Below, one piece after another: positions 51,987-61,295 of a stretch of DNA of 64,000 nucleotides. This DNA is from JAFDEI01 sp964196055 (GTDB taxonomy: Bacteria; Myxococcota_A; UBA9160; SMWR01). The stretch is from contig CAXMSF010000251.1 in assembly GCA_964196055.1 (NCBI GenBank), positions 6,649 to 70,648 on the forward strand. Direction: 5' to 3'. Below the pieces are notes generated by a model. That model saw nothing but the letters and a program-made list of their open reading frames with translations, searched no databases and had not been told where the DNA came from. Every line of letters starts with the position of its first letter. The stretch's first letter is position 1. Position numbers and translations under genes: made by a program.

Positions 51987-52976
51987 ATGTCCGAAGGTGT
52001 CGCAGGCGGCCAGATCGACGAGTCGCTGGCCAAGTTGGGGAGCTCGCTGCAGAGCGAGATCGGAAAAGTTCTGGTGGGGCAGGAGGCCATGGTGCAGGGT
52101 CTGCTGGTCGGCCTGCTGTCGTCCGGCCACATACTGATCGAAGGACTGCCGGGTCTCGCCAAGACGCTCACGGTGCACTCGCTGGCCCGGGCGATCCATA
52201 CCGGCTTCTCCCGCATTCAGTTCACACCCGACATGCTCCCCGCGGACGTGATCGGTACCCAGATCTTCAACCCGAAGGACGCGACCTTCAGCGTGAAGCA
52301 GGGGCCGATCTTCTCCAACCTCGTCCTCGCCGACGAAATCAATCGCGCGCCCGCCAAGGTGCAGTCGGCGCTGCTCGAGGCGATGCAGGAGCGACAGGTC
52401 ACGATCGGCGGCGAGACCTTCCTCCTGCAGGAGCCTTTCCTCGTGCTCGCCACCCAGAACCCGATCGAGCAGGAGGGAACCTACCCTCTGCCCGAGGCAC
52501 AGATCGACCGCTTCATGCTCAAGCTCCGGGTCGGCTATCCCAGCCAGGAGGAGGAGCGGCGCATCCTCGATCGCATGGCCAGCGGACAACCCATTCCCGA
52601 GGTACAGGCGATCGCAACCGCCGACGACATCCTCGCCGCACGGCGTGCGGTAAGCGAACTCTTCGTCGACGAGAAGGCGCGCAACTACATCGTCGACCTG
52701 GTGCAGGCCACCCGCGAGCCGGGCACGGCCGGCCTGCCCGAGCTCGAGGGGCTGATCGAGCACGGCGCGAGCCCGCGCGCGAGCATCGCCCTGATGCAAG
52801 CCGCCAAGGCTCACGCATTCCTCCAGGGCCGCACCTACGTGACGCCTCACGACATCCAGACCATGGCACCCGACGTACTGCGCCACCGCGTCTCGGTGAG
52901 CTACGAGGCCGAGGCGGAGGGGAAGTCGGCCGAGGACTTGATCCAGAAGATCATGGACACCCTGCTGGTTCCCTGA
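51987..52976 (+). CDS. MoxR-family AAA+ ATPase
   Basis: About 329 residues. Walker A is GLPGLAKT, Walker B is LVLADEINRAP with FTPDMLPADVIGTQ before it, then sensor 1 LATQNPIEQEGTYPLPEAQI, all of the MoxR type, with the C-terminal AAA lid. ATG at 51987 is chosen for AGAAGGA seven bases before; an ATG at 51930 would add 19 residues. MoxR ATPases act with vWA proteins as chaperones, and seven genes of the moxR-bat type follow here in one unit. They are linked to aerotolerance and cell-envelope maintenance. Confidence 0.93.
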   Translation: MSEGVAGGQIDESLAKLGSSLQSEIGKVLVGQEAMVQGLLVGLLSSGHILIEGLPGLAKTLTVHSLARAIHTGFSRIQFTPDMLPADVIGTQIFNPKDATFSVKQGPIFSNLVLADEINRAPAKVQSALLEAMQERQVTIGGETFLLQEPFLVLATQNPIEQEGTYPLPEAQIDRFMLKLRVGYPSQEEERRILDRMASGQPIPEVQAIATADDILAARRAVSELFVDEKARNYIVDLVQATREPGTAGLPELEGLIEHGASPRASIALMQAAKAHAFLQGRTYVTPHDIQTMAPDVLRHRVSVSYEAEAEGKSAEDLIQKIMDTLLVP

Positions 52977-52987
52977 GAGGCTGAACC

Positions 52988-53947
52988 GTGCTTCCCAAGG
53001 AGATCATGCGCCGGGTGCGCGAGATCCAGGTTCGCACCGGCCGCCAGGTGGCCGACGTGCTCGCGGGTGAGTATGTCTCGGTATTCAAGGGCAGCGGCAT
53101 CGAGTTCGACGAGGTGCGCCCCTACATCCCCGGTGACGACATCCGCAGCATCGACTGGAACGTCACCGCGCGGATGGGCGAGCCCTTCGTCAAGCGCTAC
53201 GTCGAGGAACGACAGCTCACACTGATGCTGATGGCCGACGTCTCCGCCTCCCTGGATTTCGGCTCCGGCGATCGCTCCAAGCGCGAGTGCGCGGCCGAGT
53301 TCTGCGCACTGCTCGGATTCTCTGCGAGCCGAAACGACGACAAGGTGGGCCTGCTGCTCTTTCACGGCGACACCGAGCGGTACATCCCGCCGCGCAAGGG
53401 GCTCAGACACGCCCTGCGTGTCGTCCGCGAGGTGCTGAGCCACGACGGCGAAGGCGACGCAGCGGCCACGACGGAGCCCGGTCTGCAACGTTGGTGGATG
53501 CTCCCGGGGCGCCGTCGTCCGCGCAGACCGCGCGAGGCGACGAACATCGCCAAGGCCATGGAGTTCTTCCTATCGGTCAACAAACGCCGCACGGTCTGCT
53601 TCGTAGTGAGCGACTTCATCGACGAGGGATGGGAGCGCGCACTACAGACGGCGAACCGCAAGCACGATGTGGTGGCGGTGCTGATCACCGACCCCAGAGA
53701 GCTCGAATTCGCGGACGTCGGTCTCGTCTCACTGGTCGACGCCGAGACGGGACGAAGCCGAGTGGTGGACGGCGGCTCCCCGGCCTTCCGCGAAACCCTT
53801 CGCGACGAGGCCGAAAAGCGCGTCGAGGGCATTCGGCGCAGGCTTGCGCAGGCGGGCATCGACCTCATTCACGTCGACGCCGCGGGCTCGGTGGTCGACC
53901 CTGTGGTGCGCTTCTTCCGGGCGCGCGAACGCCGAGCGCGTCGATGA
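52988..53947 (+). CDS. DUF58 protein of the MoxR/Bat operon
   Basis: A 319-residue protein with GTG start and GAGAGG in front. FDEVRPYIPGDDIRSIDWNV, TARMGEPFVKRY is the DUF58 signature, and LMADVSASLDFGS is a vWA-like metal site (DxSxS). RTVCFVVSDFID later fits the vWA fold. No membrane helix is seen. It is always a partner of MoxR in such clusters and is presumed to be part of the ATPase complex. The start of the next gene overlaps its stop by ATGA. Confidence 0.9.
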   Translation: MLPKEIMRRVREIQVRTGRQVADVLAGEYVSVFKGSGIEFDEVRPYIPGDDIRSIDWNVTARMGEPFVKRYVEERQLTLMLMADVSASLDFGSGDRSKRECAAEFCALLGFSASRNDDKVGLLLFHGDTERYIPPRKGLRHALRVVREVLSHDGEGDAAATTEPGLQRWWMLPGRRRPRRPREATNIAKAMEFFLSVNKRRTVCFVVSDFIDEGWERALQTANRKHDVVAVLITDPRELEFADVGLVSLVDAETGRSRVVDGGSPAFRETLRDEAEKRVEGIRRRLAQAGIDLIHVDAAGSVVDPVVRFFRARERRARR

Positions 53948-54945
53948 TGCGCGCTCTCGCCGCCGCACTCGTCTGGCTCACGCTCGCACCCGGCATCGCC
54001 GACGCCATCGAGCAGGAGACCCAGCTCGGACCGGTGACGGTGGTCGTCCGCCTCGAGCCCGAGGCTCCGGTGATCGGCGATGCCATGACGCTCAGCATCG
54101 AAGTACTCGCCGAGGAGGGAATCGAAGTGTTGATGCCCGAGTTCGGCGAGGCGCTCGAGCGGTTCAGCATCATCGACTTCGTGCCGCGCGAGCAGCTCGA
54201 CCCCGACGGCCGCACGCATTTCAGCCAGCGTTACACGCTGCAATCGCCGCGATCGGGAGAGCACGCCCTGCCCGCCATCTTGATCGAGTTCGTCGATCGG
54301 CGTCCCGGGCATGACCCGGCGCCCGAAGACCTCGATGCCTACGAACTGCTGACGGATCCGCTCCGCTTCGATGTGGCTTCGGTCGTGCAGGGCGCCGACG
54401 ACCTCGAGCTGAGCCCGCCGATGGGTGCGCTTCCGGCGCGAGGCGGCGTCGGAGCCAACCCGTGGTACTGGGTGGCCGGCCTGCTGCTGGCTCTCCTCGC
54501 GGTCACTCCCTTCGCCTACCGCGCCTGGGCGCGTCTGCGCAGCCGCGCCGCCGTACGCTCCGCCTACGAACTCGCGCGCTCGGAACTCGACGCGCTCCTG
54601 GCCGGGCCCAGGCCCTCGGGCGATCGCATCGGCGACTTCTTCGTCGAGCTGTCGGGCATCATGCGCCGCTACCTCGAACGGCGATTTCAGCTTCGCTCGC
54701 CCGAGCTGACCACCGAGCGCTTCCTCGAAGTCGTGAGCGACTCACCCGACCTGAGCGATGCGCACCGGCTGCTGCTGCGCGACTTCCTGAGCCAATCGGA
54801 CCTCGTCAAGTTCGCGCACGTGATTCCCGACGCAAAGGCGATCAAGGACGCCGTCGATGCCGTCTCGAGCTTCGTCGAGGAGACGCGCGACGATCGGTCC
54901 CCGAGCACCACCACCGACTCCGTCATGCTCGGAGCAGAGGGCTAG
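53944..54945 (+). CDS. Membrane protein of the Bat operon (DUF4381-like)
   Basis: A 333-residue protein. The signal peptide (MMRALAAALVWLTLAPGIAD) is followed by an Ig-like periplasmic domain (VTVVVRLEPEAPVIGDAMTL), a membrane helix (YWVAGLLLALLAVTPFAYRA, near residue 175) and a helical cytoplasmic tail with RIGDFFVELSGIMRRYLER. The layout resembles the small BatD-like or DUF4381 proteins between the vWA genes in these operons. It overlaps the DUF58 gene by 4 bp. Confidence 0.8.
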   Translation: MMRALAAALVWLTLAPGIADAIEQETQLGPVTVVVRLEPEAPVIGDAMTLSIEVLAEEGIEVLMPEFGEALERFSIIDFVPREQLDPDGRTHFSQRYTLQSPRSGEHALPAILIEFVDRRPGHDPAPEDLDAYELLTDPLRFDVASVVQGADDLELSPPMGALPARGGVGANPWYWVAGLLLALLAVTPFAYRAWARLRSRAAVRSAYELARSELDALLAGPRPSGDRIGDFFVELSGIMRRYLERRFQLRSPELTTERFLEVVSDSPDLSDAHRLLLRDFLSQSDLVKFAHVIPDAKAIKDAVDAVSSFVEETRDDRSPSTTTDSVMLGAEG

Positions 54946-54946
54946 C

Positions 54947-55966
54947 ATGGGCGGATTCGAGTTTCGAGATCCCTTCTTCCTCGTCTTCGGACTGCTGGCG
55001 CCGCTCGTCTATGCGCTGGCTTCCGGCAGCCCCTCGGCGGTGCGCTACTCGAGCCTGGCGCTGCTCAGGAGTGCGCCGTCGTCGTGGCGGGTCAGGCTGT
55101 TGCCGCTTCCCGCCGCCTGCCTGGCGCTCGCCACCCTCGCGCTCGCCGTCGCCCTGGCCGGCCCACGCACCGGCGACGCGAGCAGCAAGATCCACCGCGA
55201 GGGCATCGCGATGATGCTGGTGGTGGACCGATCGGGTTCGATGAATGCGCGCGACTTCGTACGCGGTGATCAGAGCATCGATCGCCTGCAGGCGCTCAAG
55301 CAGGTGTTGCACCGCTTCCTCGGCACCGATGGCGAGGGTCGCGGTCGACCGGACGACCTGATCGGACTCGTGTCCTTCGCCGGCTACGCCGACAGCGTGG
55401 CACCACTGACGCTGGATCACGCCAATCTGATGGCAATCCTCGACGAAACGGAGATCGTGCGGGATCCCGACGAAGACGGCACGGCGATCGGCGAGGGACT
55501 CGCTCTCGCGGTCGAGCGGCTGCGCCGCCATCCGGCCAAGAGCAAGGTGGTGGTGCTGCTGAGCGACGGAGTGAACAACCGCGGCGACATCACACCCGCA
55601 CAGGCCGCCGAACTGGCCGAAGCGCATAACATCAAGGTCTATACCGTCGGCGCCGGCACCACGGGCTTCGCCCCGTACCCGGTTCCATGGCGTGGGCGGA
55701 TCGTACTGCGGCAGGTACAAGTCGAGCTGGACGAGCGCGAGCTCGAAGCCATCGCAGAGCGGACCGGTGGGCGCTACTTCCACGCCGAGAACGCCGAAGC
55801 GCTGCGGGAGGTCTACGGCGAAATCGACGCACTCGAGCGCACGGAGATCATCGAGCTCCGCTACATGCAGTATCGCGAGCACTATGCGGGCTTCGCCGCC
55901 GGCGGGCTCTTGCTGATGCTGGCCGCAGCGCTCGCGAGTCGGACATTCCTGCGGAGGCTGCCGTGA
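54947..55966 (+). CDS. batA: vWA-domain membrane protein, BatA-like
   Basis: A 339-residue protein. An N-terminal helix, a second near residue 58-75, and a vWA domain with MIDAS motif VVDRSGSMNARDF, GTAIGEGLALAVERL and LLSDGVNNRGDIT; a last helix is at the C-terminus. This is the three-helix BatA layout, with the vWA in the periplasm. It starts one base after the previous stop and is followed by a GTGA overlap with the next gene. Function of Bat proteins: aerotolerance and envelope stress, acting with MoxR. Confidence 0.9.
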   Translation: MGGFEFRDPFFLVFGLLAPLVYALASGSPSAVRYSSLALLRSAPSSWRVRLLPLPAACLALATLALAVALAGPRTGDASSKIHREGIAMMLVVDRSGSMNARDFVRGDQSIDRLQALKQVLHRFLGTDGEGRGRPDDLIGLVSFAGYADSVAPLTLDHANLMAILDETEIVRDPDEDGTAIGEGLALAVERLRRHPAKSKVVVLLSDGVNNRGDITPAQAAELAEAHNIKVYTVGAGTTGFAPYPVPWRGRIVLRQVQVELDERELEAIAERTGGRYFHAENAEALREVYGEIDALERTEIIELRYMQYREHYAGFAAGGLLLMLAAALASRTFLRRLP

Positions 55967-58900
55967 GCGAGCTGCACTTCGCGGAACCGCAATGGCTGTA
56001 CGTCGCCGGGGTCGTGGGGGGGGTGCTGCTGGCGTTGGTCGCGCTCGATCGACGTGGCGGGCGGGCACTCGAGCGCCTGGTCGGCACGGTGCTGCAGCCG
56101 CGTCTGGTCTCCAAACCGACCGCCTTGCGACGCCGCCTCCAGCTCGCGCTGCTCGGGCTCTCGGCCCTTTCGCTCGTGGTCGCGCTGATGCGCCCGCAAT
56201 GGGGCGTCGAGTTCGTGAAGTCGCCCCAGATCGGGGCCGAAATCATGATCGCCATCGACGTCTCCCGCTCGATGCTCGCCGAAGACGTCGCGCCCAATCG
56301 ACTCGACCGCGCCAAGGCGGAGATCCGCGATCTGCTGACCTTCCTCGACGGTGACCAGGTCGGCCTGATCGCCTTCGCGGGCCGCGCCAGCGTCGTATGC
56401 CCGCTGACACCGGACTTCGCTTTCCTCCGCATGGTGCTCGACGGCCTCGGGCCCCACACGGTGGGGCGCGGCGGCACCCGACTCGAAGAGCCGATCCGGA
56501 AGGCGACGGCGGGCTTCGGAAGTTCGGGAGACTTGTCGCGGGTGATCCTGCTCATCACCGACGGCGAGGATCACGACTCCTTCCCGATCGACGCCGCCAA
56601 AGAGGCGGCGGAACGGGGCATCCGCATCCTCGCCATCGGCTTCGGCGACGAAAACGGCAGCCCGATCACGCTCACGGATCCCGAGACCGGCGCCCGCACG
56701 ACGCTGCGCGACGCCGACGGGCAGCCGGTGCGAAGCCACCTCGACGGCGACCTGCTCCGCGAACTCGCAATGGTGACCGAGGGAGCCTATGTGCCGGCGG
56801 GCACCGGTGTACTCGACCTCGACGGCATCTTCGCAGCCCATATCCGCCCGTTGATGCGGGCGACCGGCGAGGAACGCGGCCGCACGATCCGCAAGGACGC
56901 CTTCCAGTGGGCGATCCTGCTCGCCCTCGTCGCTCTGCTCGGAAGCGTGGCGACGTCCGCCACGCGCCTGCGGGTCCTGCTGCTGATGCTGGCGCTCACG
57001 CCCGGCATCGACGCTGGGCAGGCCCACGCGCAAGCCCCCGCGCCACCCGACCCCGCAGTGAAGGCAATGGGCCTTCCGGAGCCCGAGGGAGCGCCGTCCG
57101 AATCCGATGAAGACGGTTCACGTGACCGCGTCCCCATTCCCGAGGAAGCGCGCGAGGCCTACAACCAGGGCGTCGAACGACTCGCTGACGGCCAACTCGA
57201 CGAAGCCGAACGCCTGCTGGAGGCGGCGCGCAACAATGCACGGGGCGACGGAAGCGCGCGCTTCCGGGCCAGCTTCAATCTCGCCTGGGTCGAGATTCGG
57301 CGCTCGGAGGCAGTCCTCGAAAGCGACGGACCGGCAGCGCTGCGATCGCTGGAGCGCGCGGCGGACTGGTTCAGGGAAGCCATCGCCATCGATCAGAACA
57401 GCCAGGAGGCACGGCGCAATCTCGAGATCGTGCTCCGGCGAGCACTCGTGCTCGCGGATGCGCTGGCCGAGAAGGAGCCGCGCGACGTCGCCGCCCAGCT
57501 CGACGCGCTGATCGAATCGCAACGCGGCGTGGCCGCCAGCGCCCGGCAGGTGGCAGAGATGATCCAACAGGGCGGCGACCAGGAGTCTGCGCTGCGGTTG
57601 AAACCACAATTCAAACAGGTGGCTGTGGAGGCGCGACGCATCCTCGGGGAGGCGCGGGCGCTCGTGGACGTAGCGGCGGGCGAACTGGACTCCCTCGAGC
57701 AGCGCGCCGACGAGGAGCTCACACCCGAGGAGCGCATGCGCGCGGCGCAGCTTCAGGGCGTGCTCCACTACCTGCACCGCGCGCGCGAGCGGGTCGGCCA
57801 GGCGCGCAATCAGCTGCGTCAACGCCAGGCGGCACGCGCCTATCGCCGCGCGGCGGCGGGCCTCTCCGAGCTGAAGCGTGCCAGGGATCAATTGCGTCCC
57901 CCCGTGCAGCTGCTCGATGTCCTGATTCAAGACGCCGGCGACATCGCCGGCGAGACGCGCGCGCTCGCCGCATTCGAGCTCGGCGCGAGCATTCCAGCTG
58001 TCGGCCAGGATCAGCGAGCCGAAGCACCGAGCTGGCTCACGCCCCTCTACCTGGGCGAGGCCCAGGCTTCCGTCGCCGAGCGCATCGTCGAGCTCGACGC
58101 GCAGCTGCGAGCCGGGCTCGAGCAGTCGGGCACCGTCGAGGATCCCGAGCAGCAGGCGCTGCTCGATCGCGTGGCCGCGGCCGAGCCCTTCGTCGCGGAG
58201 GCGGGCGAGCACGCCGCGGCTGCCGCTGAGCGCCTCGGCGCCGAGGCGCTCCAGCCGGGCGCCGAAGCCCAGGCCGAAGCACTGACTGCATTGATCGCGG
58301 CCCGCGAACGATTCCTCGATCTGAAGGGCCTGATCGAGGTCGCCTACGCGGACGAGCAGCGTATCGACGGGCTCTTGAATCCCAGCGACGAGGAAATCGA
58401 CCCCGAGCGCATCCGCGAATACGGCCCGGCGCTGGGGGCGCTCCAGCAGCACAATCTCGACCGCGTCCGGCGGATCACGCCCATGCTCGAGGAGCAGCGC
58501 ACAGAACTCATGGCTGCGGCGGCAAGCGGCGAGACGCCCCCCGAAGGAGGCCCCGACCCCGCCGAGGAGCTCGAACGGATCGAACTCGCGAACGGAATTC
58601 TCATGCTGACCGAGTCGTCGATGCAGGGTGCGGTGGATTCGCTCGACCTCATGGGTGATTCGGAGACCGCGCTCGACGACGGTCGTCGCAGCGTCAGCAC
58701 CGCGATCAAGGGGCTCGAGAGTCTGCGCCGGCTCTTCTTCTCGATCGTCGAGCACCTGAAGGACACCGCGCACCGGCAGGTCGAACTCGGCGACGACAGC
58801 GAGCAGGCCCTCGCGCTGTCCGAGCAGGACCCCGACGCAGCGGCGGCGCGAATCGGCCCCGTCGCGCCGCGACAGGACGAACTCGCGGCGTTCACGGATC

Positions 58901-59409
58901 AACTCGCCCAGGCATTGCACGAGCAGAGCCTGGCCGACCCCGCCGAGCTGATCGGCGCGGAGGCCGCGACCGACGAAGCTGCGGCGCAGGCCGCAACCGA
59001 ACAGCTGATTCAGGCTTCGGAACTGGTCCTCGCCGCATCGGAGGAGATGCGCGGTGCGGCCGGGGGCTTGCGCGAGGCTTCGCCCGAGCGCGAGGCCATC
59101 CGAAATCAGCAAACTACCGCGGTGGCCAAGCTCTCGGAGGCGATCGCACTGCTGGAGCCGCCGCAGGAGCAGCAGCGCAATGACGAAGCGGGAGACGATC
59201 CCGGCGAAGAGGGCGAAAGCGGTGAGCAGCAGGGAGAGGGACAGCAGACAGCGACCCCCGACGAGCCGGTCGAGCCCAGCCCCGACGAACAAGCTGGCCG
59301 CGACCCGGGACAGATGCTGCAATCCGTTCGCGACCGCGAGGCCGAGCGTCATCGACGGAACGACGAGCGCAGTCAACAGGGCTACGAGCCGGTCGAGAGG
59401 GATTGGTAG
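55963..59409 (+). CDS. Giant BatB-like vWA protein fused to TPR and long helical region
   Basis: A 1148-residue protein starting at GTG (GGAGG before it; stop/start overlap with batA). Residues 1-330 are BatB: helices near 12-28 and 60-76, MIDAS with D99, S101, S103 in IAIDVSRSM, and a last helix near 310-330. Then comes a TPR/BatC-like region at about 390-470 (EAREAYNQGVERLADGQLDE), followed by about 600 residues of charged, Ala/Glu/Arg/Gln-rich helix with repeated coiled-coil character. The end is Glu/Gln/Asp-rich. Usual BatB is about 330 residues and BatC is separate, so this is a large fusion, with the helical part outside known families. Confidence 0.85.
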   Translation: MSELHFAEPQWLYVAGVVGGVLLALVALDRRGGRALERLVGTVLQPRLVSKPTALRRRLQLALLGLSALSLVVALMRPQWGVEFVKSPQIGAEIMIAIDVSRSMLAEDVAPNRLDRAKAEIRDLLTFLDGDQVGLIAFAGRASVVCPLTPDFAFLRMVLDGLGPHTVGRGGTRLEEPIRKATAGFGSSGDLSRVILLITDGEDHDSFPIDAAKEAAERGIRILAIGFGDENGSPITLTDPETGARTTLRDADGQPVRSHLDGDLLRELAMVTEGAYVPAGTGVLDLDGIFAAHIRPLMRATGEERGRTIRKDAFQWAILLALVALLGSVATSATRLRVLLLMLALTPGIDAGQAHAQAPAPPDPAVKAMGLPEPEGAPSESDEDGSRDRVPIPEEAREAYNQGVERLADGQLDEAERLLEAARNNARGDGSARFRASFNLAWVEIRRSEAVLESDGPAALRSLERAADWFREAIAIDQNSQEARRNLEIVLRRALVLADALAEKEPRDVAAQLDALIESQRGVAASARQVAEMIQQGGDQESALRLKPQFKQVAVEARRILGEARALVDVAAGELDSLEQRADEELTPEERMRAAQLQGVLHYLHRARERVGQARNQLRQRQAARAYRRAAAGLSELKRARDQLRPPVQLLDVLIQDAGDIAGETRALAAFELGASIPAVGQDQRAEAPSWLTPLYLGEAQASVAERIVELDAQLRAGLEQSGTVEDPEQQALLDRVAAAEPFVAEAGEHAAAAAERLGAEALQPGAEAQAEALTALIAARERFLDLKGLIEVAYADEQRIDGLLNPSDEEIDPERIREYGPALGALQQHNLDRVRRITPMLEEQRTELMAAAASGETPPEGGPDPAEELERIELANGILMLTESSMQGAVDSLDLMGDSETALDDGRRSVSTAIKGLESLRRLFFSIVEHLKDTAHRQVELGDDSEQALALSEQDPDAAAARIGPVAPRQDELAAFTDQLAQALHEQSLADPAELIGAEAATDEAAAQAATEQLIQASELVLAASEEMRGAAGGLREASPEREAIRNQQTTAVAKLSEAIALLEPPQEQQRNDEAGDDPGEEGESGEQQGEGQQTATPDEPVEPSPDEQAGRDPGQMLQSVRDREAERHRRNDERSQQGYEPVERDW

Positions 59410-59432
59410 CGGTGTCGGAATCCAGCCTAGAG

Positions 59433-61295
59433 ATGCCCACACGCACACACGCCAGGCGAAGGAGTCTCGCTCGGCTCGCGGCCGCCCTGCTCTGCGCAGC
59501 CCCGGCCTGGCTCGGCATCGCGGGCCCCGCGGCTGCCGAGGCCACGCTGAAGCTCGGGACGGGGCAGGCGCCCCACTACGTGGGCACTCCCGTCGAAGTG
59601 CAGGTTCAATCCGAATCTTTCGAGCGCAATCCGGAACCCCGATGCAGTGCCGACCCGCCGGCGAGCGGCCAGCTGCGTTTCCTCCGCATCGTGCCGAATT
59701 TCAGTTCGTCCGTGCAGATCGTCAACGGCCGCATGTTCAAGCAGGAGATCTCGACCTTCACTTGTGTATGGGCGTTCACCGCAACGCAGCCGGGCAACTA
59801 CCGCCTCGGGCCGTTCTTCATGGATCAGAAGGGCGAGAAAGCGCGCAGTCGGCAATTCAACCTGAAGATCGAGCCCCTGTCCGAAGACCCGCGCATCCAG
59901 CTGCGGATCGGCATCCCGACCGCGCCCGTCTACCTCGGCCAGCGCATCCCGGTGTCCATCGAGTTCTGGCTCGACGAAGCCCTGCGAGAGAGCGTCAACG
60001 GATACGTGATCCGGAGCGAACTCTTCGACCGCGAAGAGGTCTTCGCCTTCGTCGGCGACGCCGCGCCCGACCGGGGGGGGCAGACCCTCAATATCCAGAC
60101 CGCAGCGGGCGAGATCGTCCTCCCGGCCAGCGTGCAGCAGCGCAAGCGTGGGCGCCGCAGCTACCTCGTCATTTCCGCCGAGCGTACCCTGATGCCGCTG
60201 CGTGAGGGGGAGTTCGACCTGGCCCCGGCGACCCTCGACGCGAACGAAGTGACACGTTGGCAGCGCGATCTCTTCGGGTCGCGACGACCGGCCGAAACGC
60301 GGCGCATCTTCGCCGTGGCAGAGGCCCTGAAATTGCTGGTGAAGGCGCCACCCGATCACGACCGCCCGCCCAGCTTCGCCGGCGCGGTGGGGCGCGGTTT
60401 TTCGCTCGAAGTCACGGCGGACCGCAGTGTCGTGCAGCTCGGCGACCCGATTACACTGACGCTCACAATTCGCGGCGACGGCAACCTCAGCAACGTGGCG
60501 CTGCCTCGGCTCGAAGGCGAGCACGGCTTCTCTCCCACACAATTCCGCCTGCCCGAGGGCGACGTCTCGGGCGAGATCGCCGGCGATAGCAAGATATTCA
60601 AGCTGCCGGTGCGCGTACTCGACGACACAGTTCGCGAAATTCCGGCCCTCCACTACTCCTGGTTCGATCCCGATCTCGGACGCTATGAAACCAGCGAGTC
60701 CCGCCCGATCGCCCTGTCGGTGCGCCCCGCCCAGATGATCTCGGCAAGAGACGTGGTTTCGAATACGAAACAACCGGCCGCATCGCCCGAGCGCAGTGAC
60801 ACGGAGGGCGAAGTCGCGGGCGCGGAAAAGGGAGAAGGAGCCGTGATCCGGGGCAGCTTCAGCCTGACCGGCGCCGATCTTTCGATCGAGGAGGATCCGA
60901 ACGCGCTCGTCGCCGCGCACGGCGATCGCAGCGGCCTGCGGATTGCAGCCTATGCCGGGTCGCTGCTCGCTCTCGTGTTGGCGCTCGGCGCCCGCCGCCG
61001 GGCCCAGATCGCCCCAGAGATCCGCAGGCAGCGCAGCGTCTACCAGACGCAGCGCAAGCGAATCGAGGCCGCCCGGAGCCTGCCCCGTACCGAGGCGCTC
61101 AGCGAAATGGCGGCTGCGGTGCGCGAGATCGTCGCGCTGCTGCCCGATTCGCGATCGCCCGCGGTCGACCACTTCCTCGAGGAGTGCGCCGCAATCATCT
61201 ACGCGCCCGGCGCGGCCGCCCATGAAGCCCTCGAGCCCGAGCTCGTCAGTCTGGCCGAGGCATTGCTCGACGAAATGCAGGAGACGCTGCGATGA
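59433..61295 (+). CDS. batD: BatD-like oxygen-tolerance protein
   Basis: About 620 residues. An N-terminal signal peptide (MPTRTHARRRSLARLAAALL, then CAAPAWLGIAGPAAAE) leads into several Ig-like beta domains (VGTPVEVQVQSESFERN ... FTATQPGNYRLGPFFM; later SVVQLGDPITLTLTIRGDGN), then a membrane helix at about 530-550 and a helical tail. This is the BatD (DUF4381-BatD) layout. ATG at 59433 gives the best signal peptide; GTG at 59412 is an alternative. It overlaps the next gene by 4 bp and holds a G8 run at 60073-60080. Confidence 0.85.
   Translation: MPTRTHARRRSLARLAAALLCAAPAWLGIAGPAAAEATLKLGTGQAPHYVGTPVEVQVQSESFERNPEPRCSADPPASGQLRFLRIVPNFSSSVQIVNGRMFKQEISTFTCVWAFTATQPGNYRLGPFFMDQKGEKARSRQFNLKIEPLSEDPRIQLRIGIPTAPVYLGQRIPVSIEFWLDEALRESVNGYVIRSELFDREEVFAFVGDAAPDRGGQTLNIQTAAGEIVLPASVQQRKRGRRSYLVISAERTLMPLREGEFDLAPATLDANEVTRWQRDLFGSRRPAETRRIFAVAEALKLLVKAPPDHDRPPSFAGAVGRGFSLEVTADRSVVQLGDPITLTLTIRGDGNLSNVALPRLEGEHGFSPTQFRLPEGDVSGEIAGDSKIFKLPVRVLDDTVREIPALHYSWFDPDLGRYETSESRPIALSVRPAQMISARDVVSNTKQPAASPERSDTEGEVAGAEKGEGAVIRGSFSLTGADLSIEEDPNALVAAHGDRSGLRIAAYAGSLLALVLALGARRRAQIAPEIRRQRSVYQTQRKRIEAARSLPRTEALSEMAAAVREIVALLPDSRSPAVDHFLEECAAIIYAPGAAAHEALEPELVSLAEALLDEMQETLR

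Noticed and set aside
55687..55962. Upstream extension of the BatB fusion frame
   Set aside because: It overlaps batA in another frame; the GTG at 55963 has a ribosome-binding site and BatB-like sequence follows.
57118..59448. 776-codon minus-strand open frame
   Set aside because: It is the antisense of the BatB fusion; its composition is a mirror of high-GC codon bias and it has no family motif.
56016..60080. G8 runs inside the BatB fusion (56016-56023) and batD (60073-60080) as phase-variation tracts
   Set aside because: They lie in housekeeping-type genes and G8 is not rare in DNA of this composition; weak evidence compared with the C10 tract at 1957.
59427..61223. 598-codon minus-strand open frame
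   Set aside because: Antisense shadow of batD with no recognisable domains.
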